Shown here piece after piece: positions 1 through 12,335 of a DNA stretch of 64,000 bases. Position 1 is the first letter of the stretch; each line of letters starts with the position of its first letter. A program made the position numbers and the translations under genes. Source of the stretch: Baylisascaris procyonis (Eukaryota; Nematoda; Chromadorea; Rhabditida; Ascarididae); the NCBI GenBank assembly GCA_037389465.1, contig JAZARR010000027.1, forward strand, positions 61,403 through 125,402, read 5' to 3'. The notes beneath the pieces were generated by a model. The model was not told the origin of the DNA. It saw only the letters and a program-made list of their open reading frames with translations, and made no database searches.

Positions 1-3000
1 ACAATGCCCTTTTTGACCAAAGAGCTTCAAAGAGTAAATGTTGAATCCAACGAAATTCTCATCCCAAACGCAAAACAAAGGCATCGGCTGTGCATTCCGG
101 AAAAATGGGAACAACCGCAGCTAATAATTGGTGCAGATTACTTCTTCGACCTGATCGAAGGTTCACAGAAATTACCATCCGGGTTCCACCTGGTCAAATC
201 GAAAGTTGGAGATATGCTAGCAGGAAGTGGTTATGCAAAACTAAATACACAAAGAGCCTTTTCATCTGCAGATACGGCGTTAGTAATGACATCTGCTGCA
301 GTTACTAGTGAAGCAGATATTGACCAATTCTGGAGATTGGAAACGCTTGGGATTGACGACCCAATAGACTCAAAAGAAGATGTCGCAGCACTAGAACAAT
401 TCAAAGCAACAATAACTAAATCGGAAGATGGTCGATATGTCGTGAACTGGCCGTGGAAATCTGCCACGCCTAAAGTCCCTTATAACTTCGGCCTATGCAT
501 TGGCAGACTAAGGTCCACGTTGAAACGCTTAAAGGGAGACGAGGAATTGTTCAAAAGATACGATGATACCTTCCGACAACAGCTAGAATTAGGTATAATT
601 GAGAAGGCGCCCAAGGTCCCAGATGGACCTCTCATTTCGTATATACCACATCAAGCAGTCCTAACCCCCCAAAAATCTACAACTAAATTACGGGTGGTTT
701 TTGATGCAAGTGCTAAAGACGAGAAAGGTAATTCCCTGAACAGTCAATTGCTCAGAGGCCCAGTGATGTTAAACGACTTAGCAGGCATACTGTTACGGTT
801 TCGAACTTCTAAATACGTTGTTCTTGCTGACGTAGAAAAAGCGTTTCTGCAACTGGAGCTGAATGTGAAGGATCGTGATACGACCCGGTTTTTGTGGGTA
901 AAAGAGAAGGGTCCGGTCGATGAAAACAATATCGAAGTGTATCGATTTTGTAGAGTACCGTTCGGAATGATTTCCAGCCCATTCTTACTTGCTGCAACTT
1001 TGACGAAACATTTGACAGAAATTGGATCCACTACAGCTCAAGAAATCTTAAAAAATCTGTACGTAGACAATGTCATGTTGCAGGCAGAAAATTTAGAGAC
1101 AGCGATACAACTATGTAGTGAAGGAAAAGCAATTTTCGCAGGTGCCGGAATGAACTTGAGATCGTTCGTGTCAAATAACAAAGAAGTGTATGATGCTATT
1201 CCTCCGGAAGATCGAGAAGAAGTACAAGTGACCAAAGTGTTAGGAATAACATGGTCGTTAAAGGAGGATAAAATAACACTAGGTGTAAAAGACAAGATTG
1301 GTGCCGCCCAAACCAAGCGACAAGTACTGAGCTTTGTAGCCTCCCACTTTGATCCTCTCGGATTAATGGCTCCGTTGCTTGTCCCATTAAAAGTATTCCT
1401 TCAGGAATTATGGAAGAAGAAATACAAATGGGATGACTCATTGAAAGAAGAAGAGAAGTTACTGTGGGAAAGATTACAGAAAAGTTGGAATAATACAGTA
1501 AACGACATCCCTCGTCAAATATTCTTTCGTTGTGCAAAGGAGAGACAACTGCACGTTTTTGTCGATGCATCGATGCAGGCTTACGCCGCAGCGGTATACA
1601 ATCGTGAAATCGTAAATGGTGCAGTATTGACGAACTTAATTATGGCTAAAACGCGTCTGTGCCCCGTCAAGGGAGCTTCGGTTCCAAGACTCGAATTGTT
1701 GGCAGCCTTCATCGGAGTACGATTACTCGAGTTCGTAAAGAAACAGCTCTCGATGGAGGAAGTGGAGACCCATTACTGGAGCGATAGCAAATGTGTGTTG
1801 CACTGGATACGTTCAGATAAAGAGATCAATACGAGGTTCATCGAAAATCGTTTAAAGCAATTGCGTAATACGGCGAAATGGTGGAGTTACGTCCCATCCG
1901 ATCAAAACCCGAGCGATATTGCGACAAAGGGCATTGATCCTGACAAGCTTAAGGAAAGTTCCTTGTGGTGGCATGGCCCACCATGGCTCAGACAATCCGA
2001 AGAGAATTGGCCGAAATGGGAGCTTTCGAATCCGCAACGATGTGTAATCAGCGAAGACATCTTTCAAAAGAGCAAAGTGAAGAGAGACCAAGGCAAACAA
2101 CCTACGACAACAGTTACCGCGCTCGAAGTCGGTACAGAAGAAGAAAACGATTGTGCTATAAATCACTGTGTAATCGATGCAAGCAAGTATAACAGTTGGA
2201 GGAAAGTGAAGGGCATCACGGCTGCCGTGATAAGATTCATAAAGAACCTCAAGGAACGGAAAAGAAAGGCAGTAGGAGTGGAGGACCAAATAGAAGCGGA
2301 AAAACATCTCATTAGACAGGCTCAAGAAGAAATGATCACGAAAGCGGAGATTGTGCATTGGGAGCTTTTTCGAGGCGATGACAATCTCTGGAGATGTGGA
2401 GGACGTCTTGCCTATTCAGACCTCCCACGAGACACCAAGTTTCCGATTTTTCTACCTAAACATCCCATCACCGAAATGCTCATTATTCATCAACACGAAA
2501 TCTTAATGCATTCGGGGCCAGCCCATACGTTAAACCAACTGCGGTCAAAATACTGGATAGCCAAAGGGAGAGAAACGGTAAAAAAGGTCATAAAGAAAAA
2601 GTGCATGAAATGTCGTAGATGGCTCACACATCCGTTCAAGCTTCCAAGAATGCCAGATCTACCATCATGCCGCACAGTTGTAACCCGAGCCTTCGAAAAT
2701 GTGGGACTGGACTATTTTGGACCGTTCAACTTAAAAGCTCTTTTGGGCAATGAAATTAAATTTCAAAAAAGTTGGGTAGCATTGTTTACATGTCTTACGA
2801 CACGCGCTGTCCATTTGGAAGTGGCAAATGACTTGTCAGCATCTTCGTTCCTCAACTGCTTTCAAAGATATGTGAGTCGACGAGGAAAACCTAAACTTGT
2901 ATTTAGCGACAACGGGAGCAATTTTACGCTCGCCGCAGAAGTCCTAAGACAAATCAGCAGAGCAGAGGAAATCAAATGGAACTTCATAACACCTTTCGCT

Positions 3001-3627
3001 CCATGGCAAGGAGGAGTTTATGAAAGAATGATAGGTCTAACCAAAACTTCACTTCGTAAAGCAGTGGGAAGAAAACGATTAAGCGAAGAAGAGTTTTGAA
3101 CACTTATTGTAGAAGTTGAAGGAGTAGTCAACAGTAGACCACTCACTTATGTGCATGAAACGTCAGTCGATATTATTCGGCCGATCGATTTTCTGATACC
3201 AGCTGCTGAGTTGATCTTCACGGTAAACGAAGAGGGAGAAAAGGAAGATCCAAGCTACCTTCCAAAGGAGGTGATGTCTAGAGAAAAAATGTTAATGAGA
3301 TGGAAAGCAACACTTAGCACACTCGATCGCTTCTGGAATTACTGGCGGTCAGAGTATCTCACATCGCTGCGAGAGCGAACACAACGAAATCATCGAGCCG
3401 TTAGAGGATCAGTAACTAGAGAGCCGCGAATAAACGAGGCGGTTATCATAGAAGAAGAAGGAACCCCCAAAGCAGTGTGGAAATTAGGTCGAATAGTGGA
3501 ATTAAGAGGGGGAGAAGGTCGATCCATACGTACAGCAAGAGTGAAACTGGGTAATGGAAATGAATGGACCAGACCCATAAGCCAGTTGTACCCGCTCGAA
3601 ATAGATGATAACGAGGCACCAGCCTAA
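1..3627 (+). pseudogene. pol: BEL/Pao LTR retrotransposon pol, one in-frame stop
   Basis: Polyprotein of a BEL/Pao-type LTR retrotransposon, open at the left window edge, so gag and the 5' LTR lie outside. In order: a protease-like end (IGADYFFDLI), a reverse transcriptase with VVFDASAK, LADVEKAFLQL, FCRVPFGM and LYVDN at the catalytic site, an RNase H core (HVFVDASMQAYAAAVY), an HHCC zinc-binding integrase N-domain (HQHE...CMKCRRW), and an integrase core with D in GLDYFGPF, D in FSDNGSNF and E in GGVYERM. The frame is broken once, by TGA at 3097-3099. The same frame continues to a natural stop at 3625-3627 and carries the expected integrase C-terminal part (VNSRPLTYV, then the basic tail). 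The single stop and otherwise intact frame suggest a fairly young copy. The second catalytic Asp of RT reads Asn (YVDN). This may be a lineage variant or a second lesion; I cannot tell. Confidence 0.93.
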
Positions 3628-3653
3628 AAGGGATATTTTCGCTGCGGTCGGAG

Positions 3654-4794
3654 TGTCGCGAAGATTCGCGAATGAGTTAGCGGGCTGCTGCACACAGTAA
3701 ATCAAACTGTGTATCAACGCAATAACTCAAAGAACGATCTAAGTTGATCTCTGACTGTAGCGACTATATCATCTTCTAATGCGGCGTTGCGGTCGTGTGT
3801 AAGCGCGTGTCTTCTAATGCGTCGTGTATGATCGTATAAGTGTAGCGGCTTTGCATTAATTGTCAGCACTTTCTTCTTCATTGTTTTTTCTGAACTTAAA
3901 CTTGATTCTTATGGTTGCTTGTTGATTGCCTCAAAGTTCTGCGATCTCGTCAGTAGTTTGTGACGTTTTTTGCATTCTCCTTGTCATTTGTTTGTACCTT
4001 TTCGTTAGCTCATTACCAGAATCATCGCATTTGACTCAGATCATGTTTTATGATGGTTTTGTATTCGTTTTTCGAGTATATCGCGTTTTTACGTTGTTTG
4101 TAAAGCATCAGAAGGTTTAATTACCCAAGTTTGAGGTGTCGGGCGAATCGCCAAGCAGAAAGGTGTCCCCCGAACCGTGTGAACAAACTTGGGACGGACC
4201 AACCAGGAGGTTGGTGTAGCCAAGCGCAAAAAGAAGAAAAAGGGCGCAAGCGGACGAGCCCTCATCAAAACAGGCCGGTTTCTTTGTTGAAATCAATTAT
4301 TACTTTTCGAGTTGTCGAGTACCCACAAACCCGAAGAATCAAGCCCAGTGCGGGAGAAAACAAATTGCGGTGAACGGAATCAACCGCACGAGATAGGCAC
4401 TGATACCTTGATACGTTGATAACCAGGTGTCGGCACGAAAGCGATCGCCCGACACCTCGTTGCTCTTGTGCTTATATTGCGCTTCATTGTATCTCACCGT
4501 GAGACAGTTGACAATAAGTGCCATACTCCAAAGGTGTGTCCCGCTCATTCGGTGTTATATCGCTCAATTCGCTCAACCTGCCCCAAGTCAAAGCCTTGGC
4601 CTTCGATTGTCGTTGTTTCGTTTATTGCTTTTATATTGCCGATTAATTTTGACAGGCCTGCGCAGCTTGTTGGTTTTACTTCACGTGCATTGTGACCTTA
4701 ACTTTGTTGATCTCTTTTCTAATAAACCGTCGATCTCTTCTTTATCTTTTTCTGTCGTCTACATACGACCACCAACTTCGTTTTGTTCACGACA
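3654..4794 (+). repeat. Probable 3' LTR of the BEL/Pao element
   Basis: The segment begins 26 bases after the pol stop with TGTCG and ends with CGACA, a perfect 5-base terminal inverted repeat in TG...CA form, giving a 1141-bp LTR. A polyadenylation hexamer AATAAA lies at 4721-4726 near the end, as expected for the R region. Short ORFs inside have no recognisable product. The 5' LTR is not in the window, so the borders rest on the TG...CA ends and position only. If right, the target-site duplication should begin with the bases just after 4794. Confidence 0.6.
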
Positions 4795-4917
4795 CTCTCT
4801 CCATCCCCCCAAAAAAACTGCTTAACCGCATCGCTCAGATTCTTTATGTGCGAAAAGAGATGTGCATCTCTTCCTGGCACTCATACTTAACTCCGCTTCG
4901 GAACATTCTACCTGCGA

Positions 4918-4953
<36 letters not shown>

Positions 4954-5914
4954 CATTTATTTATTCATTTGCACTTTAACTCCACTTCTTATATATGGTA
5001 CTAGACGAATTTCGGAGAGCAGAGATAAGAACTAGATTTTCTCATGTACAAAATCCGGTCCCGTTTTGATAGGTCTCTTCTGAATTTTGCCCTTCGAAAA
5101 TATTCGTATCAAACTTTTTCCGAATAAAGCTATCCACAAGTCTCGAGAGAACCAAACCGTCACCGCTTGAACATTTAACGAACGGAGAAATGCGCCACAG
5201 CAGCTGGCACGATATGCGCTTTTCGCATTCCGCACAATTGACCAAGCAGTTGCAAAAAATTAACAAACGGCTAATACTAAAAAATGCGGAACAGCGCTTT
5301 CACTTTTTAAATCATCCAATCGCTAGCAAAAGTCTTATATAGGAAATTTTCTTTGTATGACCTGGGTGAATAAAAATAAAAATCCAACCGATGCGAAATG
5401 AGTGTAAATTTTTCGGCACCTCTTTTACAGCTGATGACGAGCCTAACCTATCGCCAATTGGTCCATTAAATGCTTTTAGTTGTCAAATTTCCTAATTTTA
5501 TCTCAAGTGCTTCTCAAGCTAAAAGTGGTGGACAAACAGACACGCAGACATACACATATAATTCGCACATGCATAATCCCTCAAAACACGTTGTGTGACG
5601 CAAATTAGTGAACAATTGCTTACTATTATTGCTTGATTATATATTATACGTTTAAAAAAGAGTAAAGCAATGGAATAAGTGCGTAAAAAAGTTAGAAATT
5701 GTCAAGCAATGAGAAAAAACAAAATAAGTTTCTGTGATTGGATGTTATTTGTGTGTAACATTAGATGAGACAGCATCGCTAACGAAATTTGTTGAGTGGA
5801 TGACCTCTCTAAAGGAGTGGATAGCTCCTCTAAAGTGACATATTCGTGCTCTCACTAATAGCAAATTATTCACTTCGTTCGTGAGCTCAACTGATTGAAT
5901 CACTTAAAGAAAAC

Positions 5915-5945
<31 letters not shown>

Positions 5946-6123
5946 CGTTTAGCAATCGTGAAACAAAACAGCAACTAATCATTACGATTCGTGTACACTA
6001 AATAAGCTCATCATATACCCTAAATTCCCAGAAATTACGCATCAACTCTATTATTTATACGTATAGAAATTAATATATTTAGGACACAAATTAAAAGGCT
6101 CAATAAATATAGATGAATTTTAA
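4795..6123. other. Intergenic, simple repeats
   Basis: No gene is supported here. The stretch holds a TA-dinucleotide array (about 4919-4952) and a poly-A run (about 5914-5935). A minus-strand open stretch at 5032-5266 has coding-like triplets in two frames, but no start or acceptor fits it. Confidence 0.5.
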
Positions 6124-6936
6124 TTATCGCCTATTTGCGTAGAATTTTCCACTCACTTCAAGTTGTAGTAAATCAACAATGGAACAAACCTGCCAGAATT
6201 CTTACGTTTTCGGCGTTTCTTCGGTGGGCCATTATCAATACCATCTTCCGCTTCAATGCTCTCATTAATAATCGTTTGTTGGCTATCACTCAGCAATTTT
6301 ATGCCGGTATCATGCCAATGTTGTTGATCATCTCGTATAGTGGACATATCCACCAATTGTAATCTCCTTCAAATTTTTTTATTTGCTTTAATGAAAAAAA
6401 AAATGCAAATGAGCGATTGGCTTAATGAGGAATTCCACCAAAATACGAATAATATGGCGATTCAATTTTTCTATTTACAAACAAAGATTTATTTCCCTAA
6501 ACTTAATCGATTGCGCAAAAACTTTATTTGTGTTTCCTTTCGAAACCGACCGGTTAAAAAAACGCAAATAAAAATTCACTTTTATGCATTTCTTTGCAAA
6601 TTTCTGCTAAGAAAAAAAAACAATGCATTAGCTGACGTTATATCTGAATGTATGCATAAATATAACGATAAGATGCCGCCGCAATGGAGCATTTTATTCT
6701 CAAACGTTAAAATAAACCAATAAAATCGTTAAAAATCGAACAAACATCGTGAATAGACCGAAAACGTTTTTATATGGATATTCGAGAGAGTGCTTAGATC
6801 AATTAAGCGATAATAAGTTGATAATTTATGTTAACCTTTCAATCATATCCTCAAGAATTCGTCGAATTTCTTCGCAATCATCCTCTTGCATACACTCATC
6901 ACCCGTCGAACACCCGTCTCGTACATTATTAGTCAT
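6124..6936 (-). CDS. Small acidic protein with basic tail, unrecognised (96 aa)
   Basis: Three-exon model on the minus strand: 6836-6936, 6206-6363, 6124-6155. Phases agree at both junctions (2, then 1) and the sum is 97 codons. The 5' intron border sequence CTTACAG sits 9 bases before the ATG, consistent with a spliced-leader acceptor. The donor of exon 2 is GTAAGA; the last intron is only 50 bases, typical of nematodes. The protein is acidic in its first half (DECMQEDDCEEIRRILEDMI), helical in character in the middle, and ends in a basic cluster PPKKRRK that looks like a nuclear localisation signal. No family is recognised. It is divergent from the 83-aa gene at 7018, with about 80 bases between the starts. 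The last exon (10 codons) is the least certain part. Confidence 0.55.
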
Positions 6937-7017
6937 CACAGACACCTGTAAGAACAAGATGTAAGAGCACCATGGCTACTTGAACAGAAAGAAGCTCCGG
7001 AGCTTTCAGTTGCCGTG

Positions 7018-7269
7018 ATGCAGAAAAACCCATTACTTATATTACTAGTTGCTGATAATCTTTTTTTTTTAAATGTCGTGTTTGCAGCGCTCGATGGGGA
7101 GGAGCCATGGAGGAGTAGTCCGTCTATGATGGATGTAATCGAGTTTGCTATTTGTCTCGGTTTTGTCGCCCTCATTTCAGTGCTATTTATGAACAAGAAA
7201 AAGAATGCTGACATCAGTGATTTTCAATTGACATATACGCAAAACGAGATTTCAATTAAAGAGCATTAA
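7018..7269 (+). CDS. Predicted secreted/single-pass membrane protein, 83 aa, unrecognised
   Basis: Single open exon. The start was chosen at the ATG 8 bases after CTTTCAG (AG at 7008-7009), a strong nematode acceptor that would receive a spliced leader. Residues 5-24 are hydrophobic and end in VVFA before ALDGEE, a plausible signal peptide. A second hydrophobic stretch (EFAICLGFVALISVLF, about residues 45-60) is followed by KKKN, giving a type I topology with a short cytoplasmic tail of about 23 residues. No family is recognised. The other strand is also open here (RQIANSITSIIDG), but it has no donor in a usable phase, so the + strand was preferred. It shares a short divergent promoter interval with the gene ending at 6124. 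Confidence 0.5.
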   Translation: MQKNPLLILLVADNLFFLNVVFAALDGEEPWRSSPSMMDVIEFAICLGFVALISVLFMNKKKNADISDFQLTYTQNEISIKEH

Positions 7270-8799
7270 CGCATCACGATAGTGCGCCAAGTGCATTGTT
7301 TTTAAAAAAGCATATGAATAAGTTATAGAATTTTAGCCTTGCTCATGAATGGAGTTTGCAATCCCATTTGGGACAATGAATATGCGTAGGGATTTGCAAG
7401 GATCTATGAAAGCCTGTGAGCGCAAAAGTGAATATTGAGCATCATGTGAGCTAAGTTTTTTTCTTAGTTCTGTGCTCTTCCAACTTGGTGAACAACTTTG
7501 CGACAAGGATTAAGCCTCAAAAACTAGGAAGCTTCCATGTGTCACGACATGCATCGCTACCCCTCACAACCTAAATTTACAAAACTATTTGTGTCTCTTG
7601 TCTCGCTAAACAAAACGACGCCCAAGTGTGCAAAAAGCTTATGCGTCGTCAATCCACCTGATATCTACTTCGTTTGGGATAAAAAAGTGTTTAGTGTTTA
7701 CAGATAGGAACGGAGTAGTAATTGCAATGGAGCGATAGCAGTATCAATACTGCGAGTCTGTACCATAATCTCAATAGAAGCACTGCTCAACGCATCATTT
7801 TACTTGACTATAAACAAACGTTCAACAGTGAAACATAGAAGGAACAGCACAATAGTCGGCTCCTAAACGGAATCCGATGCAGTCCAAAAGAGAGTGATTC
7901 TCAGCAAAATAAACAAAGAATGCACCAGATGTGACCGGGATATAGCCACTTGCCTATCGAGACGGTGGCTAGAACTTATATTTTTTGTGCCCGAAACTTA
8001 GAAAATCTGTATTTTTCTATGCCCGAGAGCCAAGAAAATTCTTCTAAGCTTTTCAAAATCTCGCCAAAGAATACGACTCGGACGAAAACGAATCCACCTC
8101 ATTGCCAAAAGCAAAAAAGGTTAAACGTTTTAACTATAAACGTACTCAACAATCTTGTAAAAAAAAAATTTAATAAGACCAATAGCACGGGAACTTCAAC
8201 TTGGCATGGCACAAATAACGCAAGCAAATCATGAGGTTGGATTTTGAGCGGATAGAAAGAAAACGATAGAGGTGGATTTAATGAACAAGGCATTAACGAT
8301 CACACTAAATTATAACTAGCCAAGAACTGGGCCCAAGAGAGGAGAAAGCAATTTTTCCAAACCTTCGAACTTCTTCCGTTGGTCCTTCAACTAACTCAAC
8401 AATCAAACAGAATCCGAGCTCTGTTAAAATACGCTAACTATATAAGGTAGTGTGTAGATCAACGTTGCCGCAATTTGTTAACAATACACTGCGATCAGAA
8501 AATCATAAAAATATATTTTCGTCTCCAATCCGAAGTGATACACAAATATAGTAGTAGCCAGTGTCCCACTCAGTAGTTTAGTCGAGGATAATTTGCGAAA
8601 CATTGGATGCAATTCATAACAAACAAGCAAATTTGACTGCTTCAGCTCATTACTACCAAAAAAAAAAAAAAAAAAAATCCTTTATCCTATCTCTCTATCA
8701 TCAAATTTTTATACATTTATAGTATTTTTATGTACAATACAATCCCCATAACTGTAACAAAAACAAGGAAATTCCATCTCAAGCAGTTAAATTCTTACA
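7270..8799. other. Left flank of copy C, no gene supported
   Basis: Nothing coding is supported. Parts of about 7.7-8.6 kb share short stretches and order with about 23.6-24.5 kb (for example the ACTTGACTATAA segment), so this looks like the left flank of the duplicated unit. Poly-A run at about 8659-8677. Confidence 0.35.
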
Positions 8800-10720
8800 T
8801 TCCCTCAAGAAAAGGTGCGAAAACGTCTAGAGGGCGGAAAACGTTTTAAATAATGTAGAAGATACACATCAAATGTTACAAATAAAATATAGAGATCACA
8901 ACAAGTACTCGAAGCTCAGAGATCATAGCATGTAAACATATATTTTCGTCAGCTATTCAATCCCATACATTCAAACAATAAGTTAGCCAGGACAAAGACT
9001 TCGAAGTGGTAGAAAGGCCGGTGTCGAAGATGCTCCAAATTATTGTGTTTTCAACTTTTCAGAGACTAAAAGCTATTCGAACGGTGCTTTCATGGCATTC
9101 ACTACGAATAGCCAGCGACTTGAGGTATAAACATCCTTCCGGAAATAAAGAAAAGAGAGGAAGGATACGAAATACGATCGCGATTATATTATGTCTACGG
9201 CTACATCCTCCCACTGAATCAACCATCGAAGACGGCTCGAAGCAGACGACAACATTCTAGTTTTGCCATTACACCCGAAGATGCATCTCCTTTCCTAAAT
9301 TTATACGGGCATGAGAATGCCTATCAACCATGAGAACTATTTTTATAAGTCTTCACAAAGAAATCAATGACAAAAAATTCCACAGAGTAAAAAACGAGCT
9401 AAATTTTCGATCAGCCACTCCTCAAGGAGATTCCATCACTTAGTAGAATTTGGGAAACTCGTCCTAGCTTTGGAGTTATAACAGCAGCAGCCATACAGTT
9501 GCAGCTCTTGAAAAGGCTTCTAAGTGCTGTCAGCGGCAATTTTGTGATCTGCTCTGATATGGGTGGATGGCGTTCAGCGAATATATTCCTAGCCACCGAA
9601 CCTTGCTGTCCAGAATAAACGACATGTTCGCCGCCAATTAATTCGCAAGCCTGCAAACATAGTCGGCCCATTAATATAATCCGCATCCCGAACTCTATGC
9701 CGGCGATGCCGCTTGGTGGAAGTTTTGAGAGAAATATAGGAAATTGCGAAAAAATCTAACGAAATCTAGCAAGAGATGGGCAAGCCATCGTATGTAATCT
9801 GAACGATAAAATTATTCCAATCATATTCGCATCTCATGCCTTTTCTGCTCGTTTCTTCAACAAAGTACCTTATATATATTGGATCCGTGTCATTATATGT
9901 TGCATATAACTCAGACTCGTCAATTCACAGCAAAAATTCGCAAATGCTATAGACAACTATTGAATTGAAACATCAGTCCTATCTATAGCTATTCAACGTT
10001 TTCCATCAATTTACAATCTCGTTTCCCATCGGCTCTGATGGAGACAATATTGTAAGAAATCCTACAATAGTGCAGATTTCAAAATCATGTCCTATTGCTT
10101 TCCTCATAAATCTACTAGCTCCGAATCTTTGTAGATAATTCCCTTAAGGATGCAAAAAACTTCAAGAAACAAGTTACTTCTCTTCGCTTTATCTAAAAAA
10201 ACTGCCTACTTCATTTGCCGAATCGCTTTGCGAATGCCAATACATAGTCTACCTTTTCAGGTGAAGAATGAACCGTGGAGCGCCAAAGTATCTTTCAAGA
10301 TCGAATCTTGCGCTCTTTTATATTCCTCGATTTGACCAACAAAAATATTGACAAATATACCGTATCATCGAAAATAAAACCCTCGCCGCTGAAAAAAAAA
10401 GCGGTTTGCAAGTTATGCGCTATATATGAAGATAGAAGAAACAAACGAGAGTAGAAAGGAGATAGGACTAACGAAAGGGAACCGAGCATGCATATATAAC
10501 GAATGGGGCAATGCTAATTGATGCAATGTCAAGCTCTGCGGTGCCCTACTCATCAGTTGCTGCCTCCAACCTACCCACAGACATTCGATAATTTCTCATG
10601 CATTTGTAATTTAACCAAAAAGCAAGTCGCATGGATTAACGATTAAACAAAACGCAGAAAGACAGGTAAGAAATTAAACAATCCTGATTAAGTCTATATT
10701 GGAATCCATATTGCGGAAAC
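8800..10720 (-). pseudogene. Copy C of the triplicated gene, decayed
   Basis: Remnant of a third copy of the gene at 25388-31665. The exon-3 equivalent lies near 10522-10595. It matches the copies at 17971-18047 and 29593-29669, but has TAG where they encode Gly/Lys before the conserved acidic-hydrophobic stretch, and its donor reads ATATAT instead of GTATGT. The exon-7 equivalent (about 9440-9690) is still open and aligns along its length with the other two copies. The 3' flank (about 8820-9330) aligns with 12530-12980 and 24710-25140. No equivalents of exons 1 and 2 were found. The lost donor and stop codon mean it cannot make the family protein. Confidence 0.6.
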
Positions 10721-11159
10721 TCCCGGCAATTTTCTGCATTTCGATTCCGGCATTCCATAAAGCTTTTCTTGATTCACCTTTCCTTTGGGAAGAGTCCTGA
10801 TCCTGACCTAGCACAGCCATAGTAAAATGAAAAAAATAATACAGCGCCTATAGTTTTCACCGCTTAGAGCTAAACGGCTGCCCAGGTGCCAAAATAAAAA
10901 TGATAAGGTGATCTATACTGCGCTGCATTCGTCGGTAAAAGCCAGCTGGCATTTCTATCAATTTCATCAAAAAGCACTTTTGTCGATCACAACTCCTCAA
11001 ATCCGCATAGAAGAATGAATATATCCTCAAACAAATCTTGGAGCAGATTCTAGTAGCGCAAACTCGTATGCGATAAAAGCTTGCATAAATCCCTGCTCGA
11101 AACCCATCCGTCCCTTCATGTTGCAACCAGCTGACGGCATTTTCAATAAGCAAATAAAA

Positions 11160-12335
11160 ATTTTAAAGAGCACATAAAATGCCTCGATAAATCTCTATGA
11201 ACTTCAACAACTCGAGTGATTTGCCTACCTATTCAAGAGAAAATGAGCAAGACATTACTTTTGCACATTTAGAAAAGGCTCGACATGGAGAAATATCTGA
11301 GCGCTAATGATATAAAGAACCACTCGAGCCTTAATGGTCATAACTTAAACGATCAAGGCGAGAACGGCGCAAGTGTCGCGACACCACCGCCGACTGTTTA
11401 TAAAATAAAAGTAATTTCCAAGTACCATAAAACCTCCGAATGTAAGTGGCTCAAAGATAAGATGAGCGGGTAATGGAGTTGGGGTAACGAGGCCATTTCG
11501 TAGATTAGACCAACAACATGTCGTCAACGCAAAACATCTAGCTTTCCACCATTCAGAATCATGCAATACGGCTAAATGAAAATAATTGAAACTCAATGAA
11601 AAAGTGGTGGCATATGTGTTTGGGGTGGGAGTTCATATTGCTGGAACTCACTTGCAAAATGAAGTAGTGCGAGAAGATGAAGCAATAATAAAATTTAGAG
11701 AAACGGATGGAAAACGTGAAACAAAATTGGCGAATATTTGGAAGATAGTTCAACATTTCTAAAGAAAACAATAATTGGAAAAATAAGAATTGAAGGTGTC
11801 AAAGAAAGTGGTGAAATGTTCGCCAATAATCTACATCAATACTACTAAGTTCACTAAATACCCCCCCCCCGCACCTCCATTAGAAGCAGAAAGAAGATAC
11901 AACACAAAGAAGCGATTTGCTAAGCCACAATTCCTTCAGAAATATATATTGATAGTTAAAAAAAAAAAAAAGAAATAAAAAATGCGAAAACTGATATAAC
12001 ACCTCCGACGGATCTATGGCTATTTGCGAATCCGCTATTGCACGAATCGTTATTATTTAATGCGATATAAAAACCGTATACCGATTTTTTGGCAAATTTC
12101 CAACTATGAGGTAAACGTTTCGTGAGGCGATTTTTTGAAATTCTGGTTGCTTTAATCTTGCAGCACACAAACTGCCAATATTTTCTACCGTATCATCGTT
12201 TTCGACAGTACTTCGATTCGTGTTTCCTCAACGATACGAAGCTATTCCAAGTGGATATCCTCTGCACTGTTTTGATCATTCAACCTCACTCATTTCGATG
12301 TTGGCGAGACACATCGAACACACCGTGCATATAGC
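11160..12335. other. Spacer between copies C and A
   Basis: No gene supported. Contains a C-run (about 11861-11870) and A-rich tracts. Short ORFs on both strands (such as 11285-11473) have no splice or start context that singles them out. Confidence 0.35.

Noticed and set aside
5032..5266. Minus-strand open stretch with coding-like codons (CAECEKRISCQLLWRISP)
   Set aside because: Two frames are equally open, no acceptor fits the phase of the upstream gene's last exon, and no family is recognised.
6340..6723. 127-codon + strand ORF rich in Asn, Lys and Phe
   Set aside because: Lies opposite the intron 6364-6835 of the minus-strand gene, is AT-driven in composition and has no recognisable motif.
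7088..7214. Minus-strand frame with RQIANSITSIIDG as an exon of the 96-aa gene
   Set aside because: No donor exists in the phase needed to join the next exon, and the + strand here has a convincing membrane protein with a start-site acceptor.
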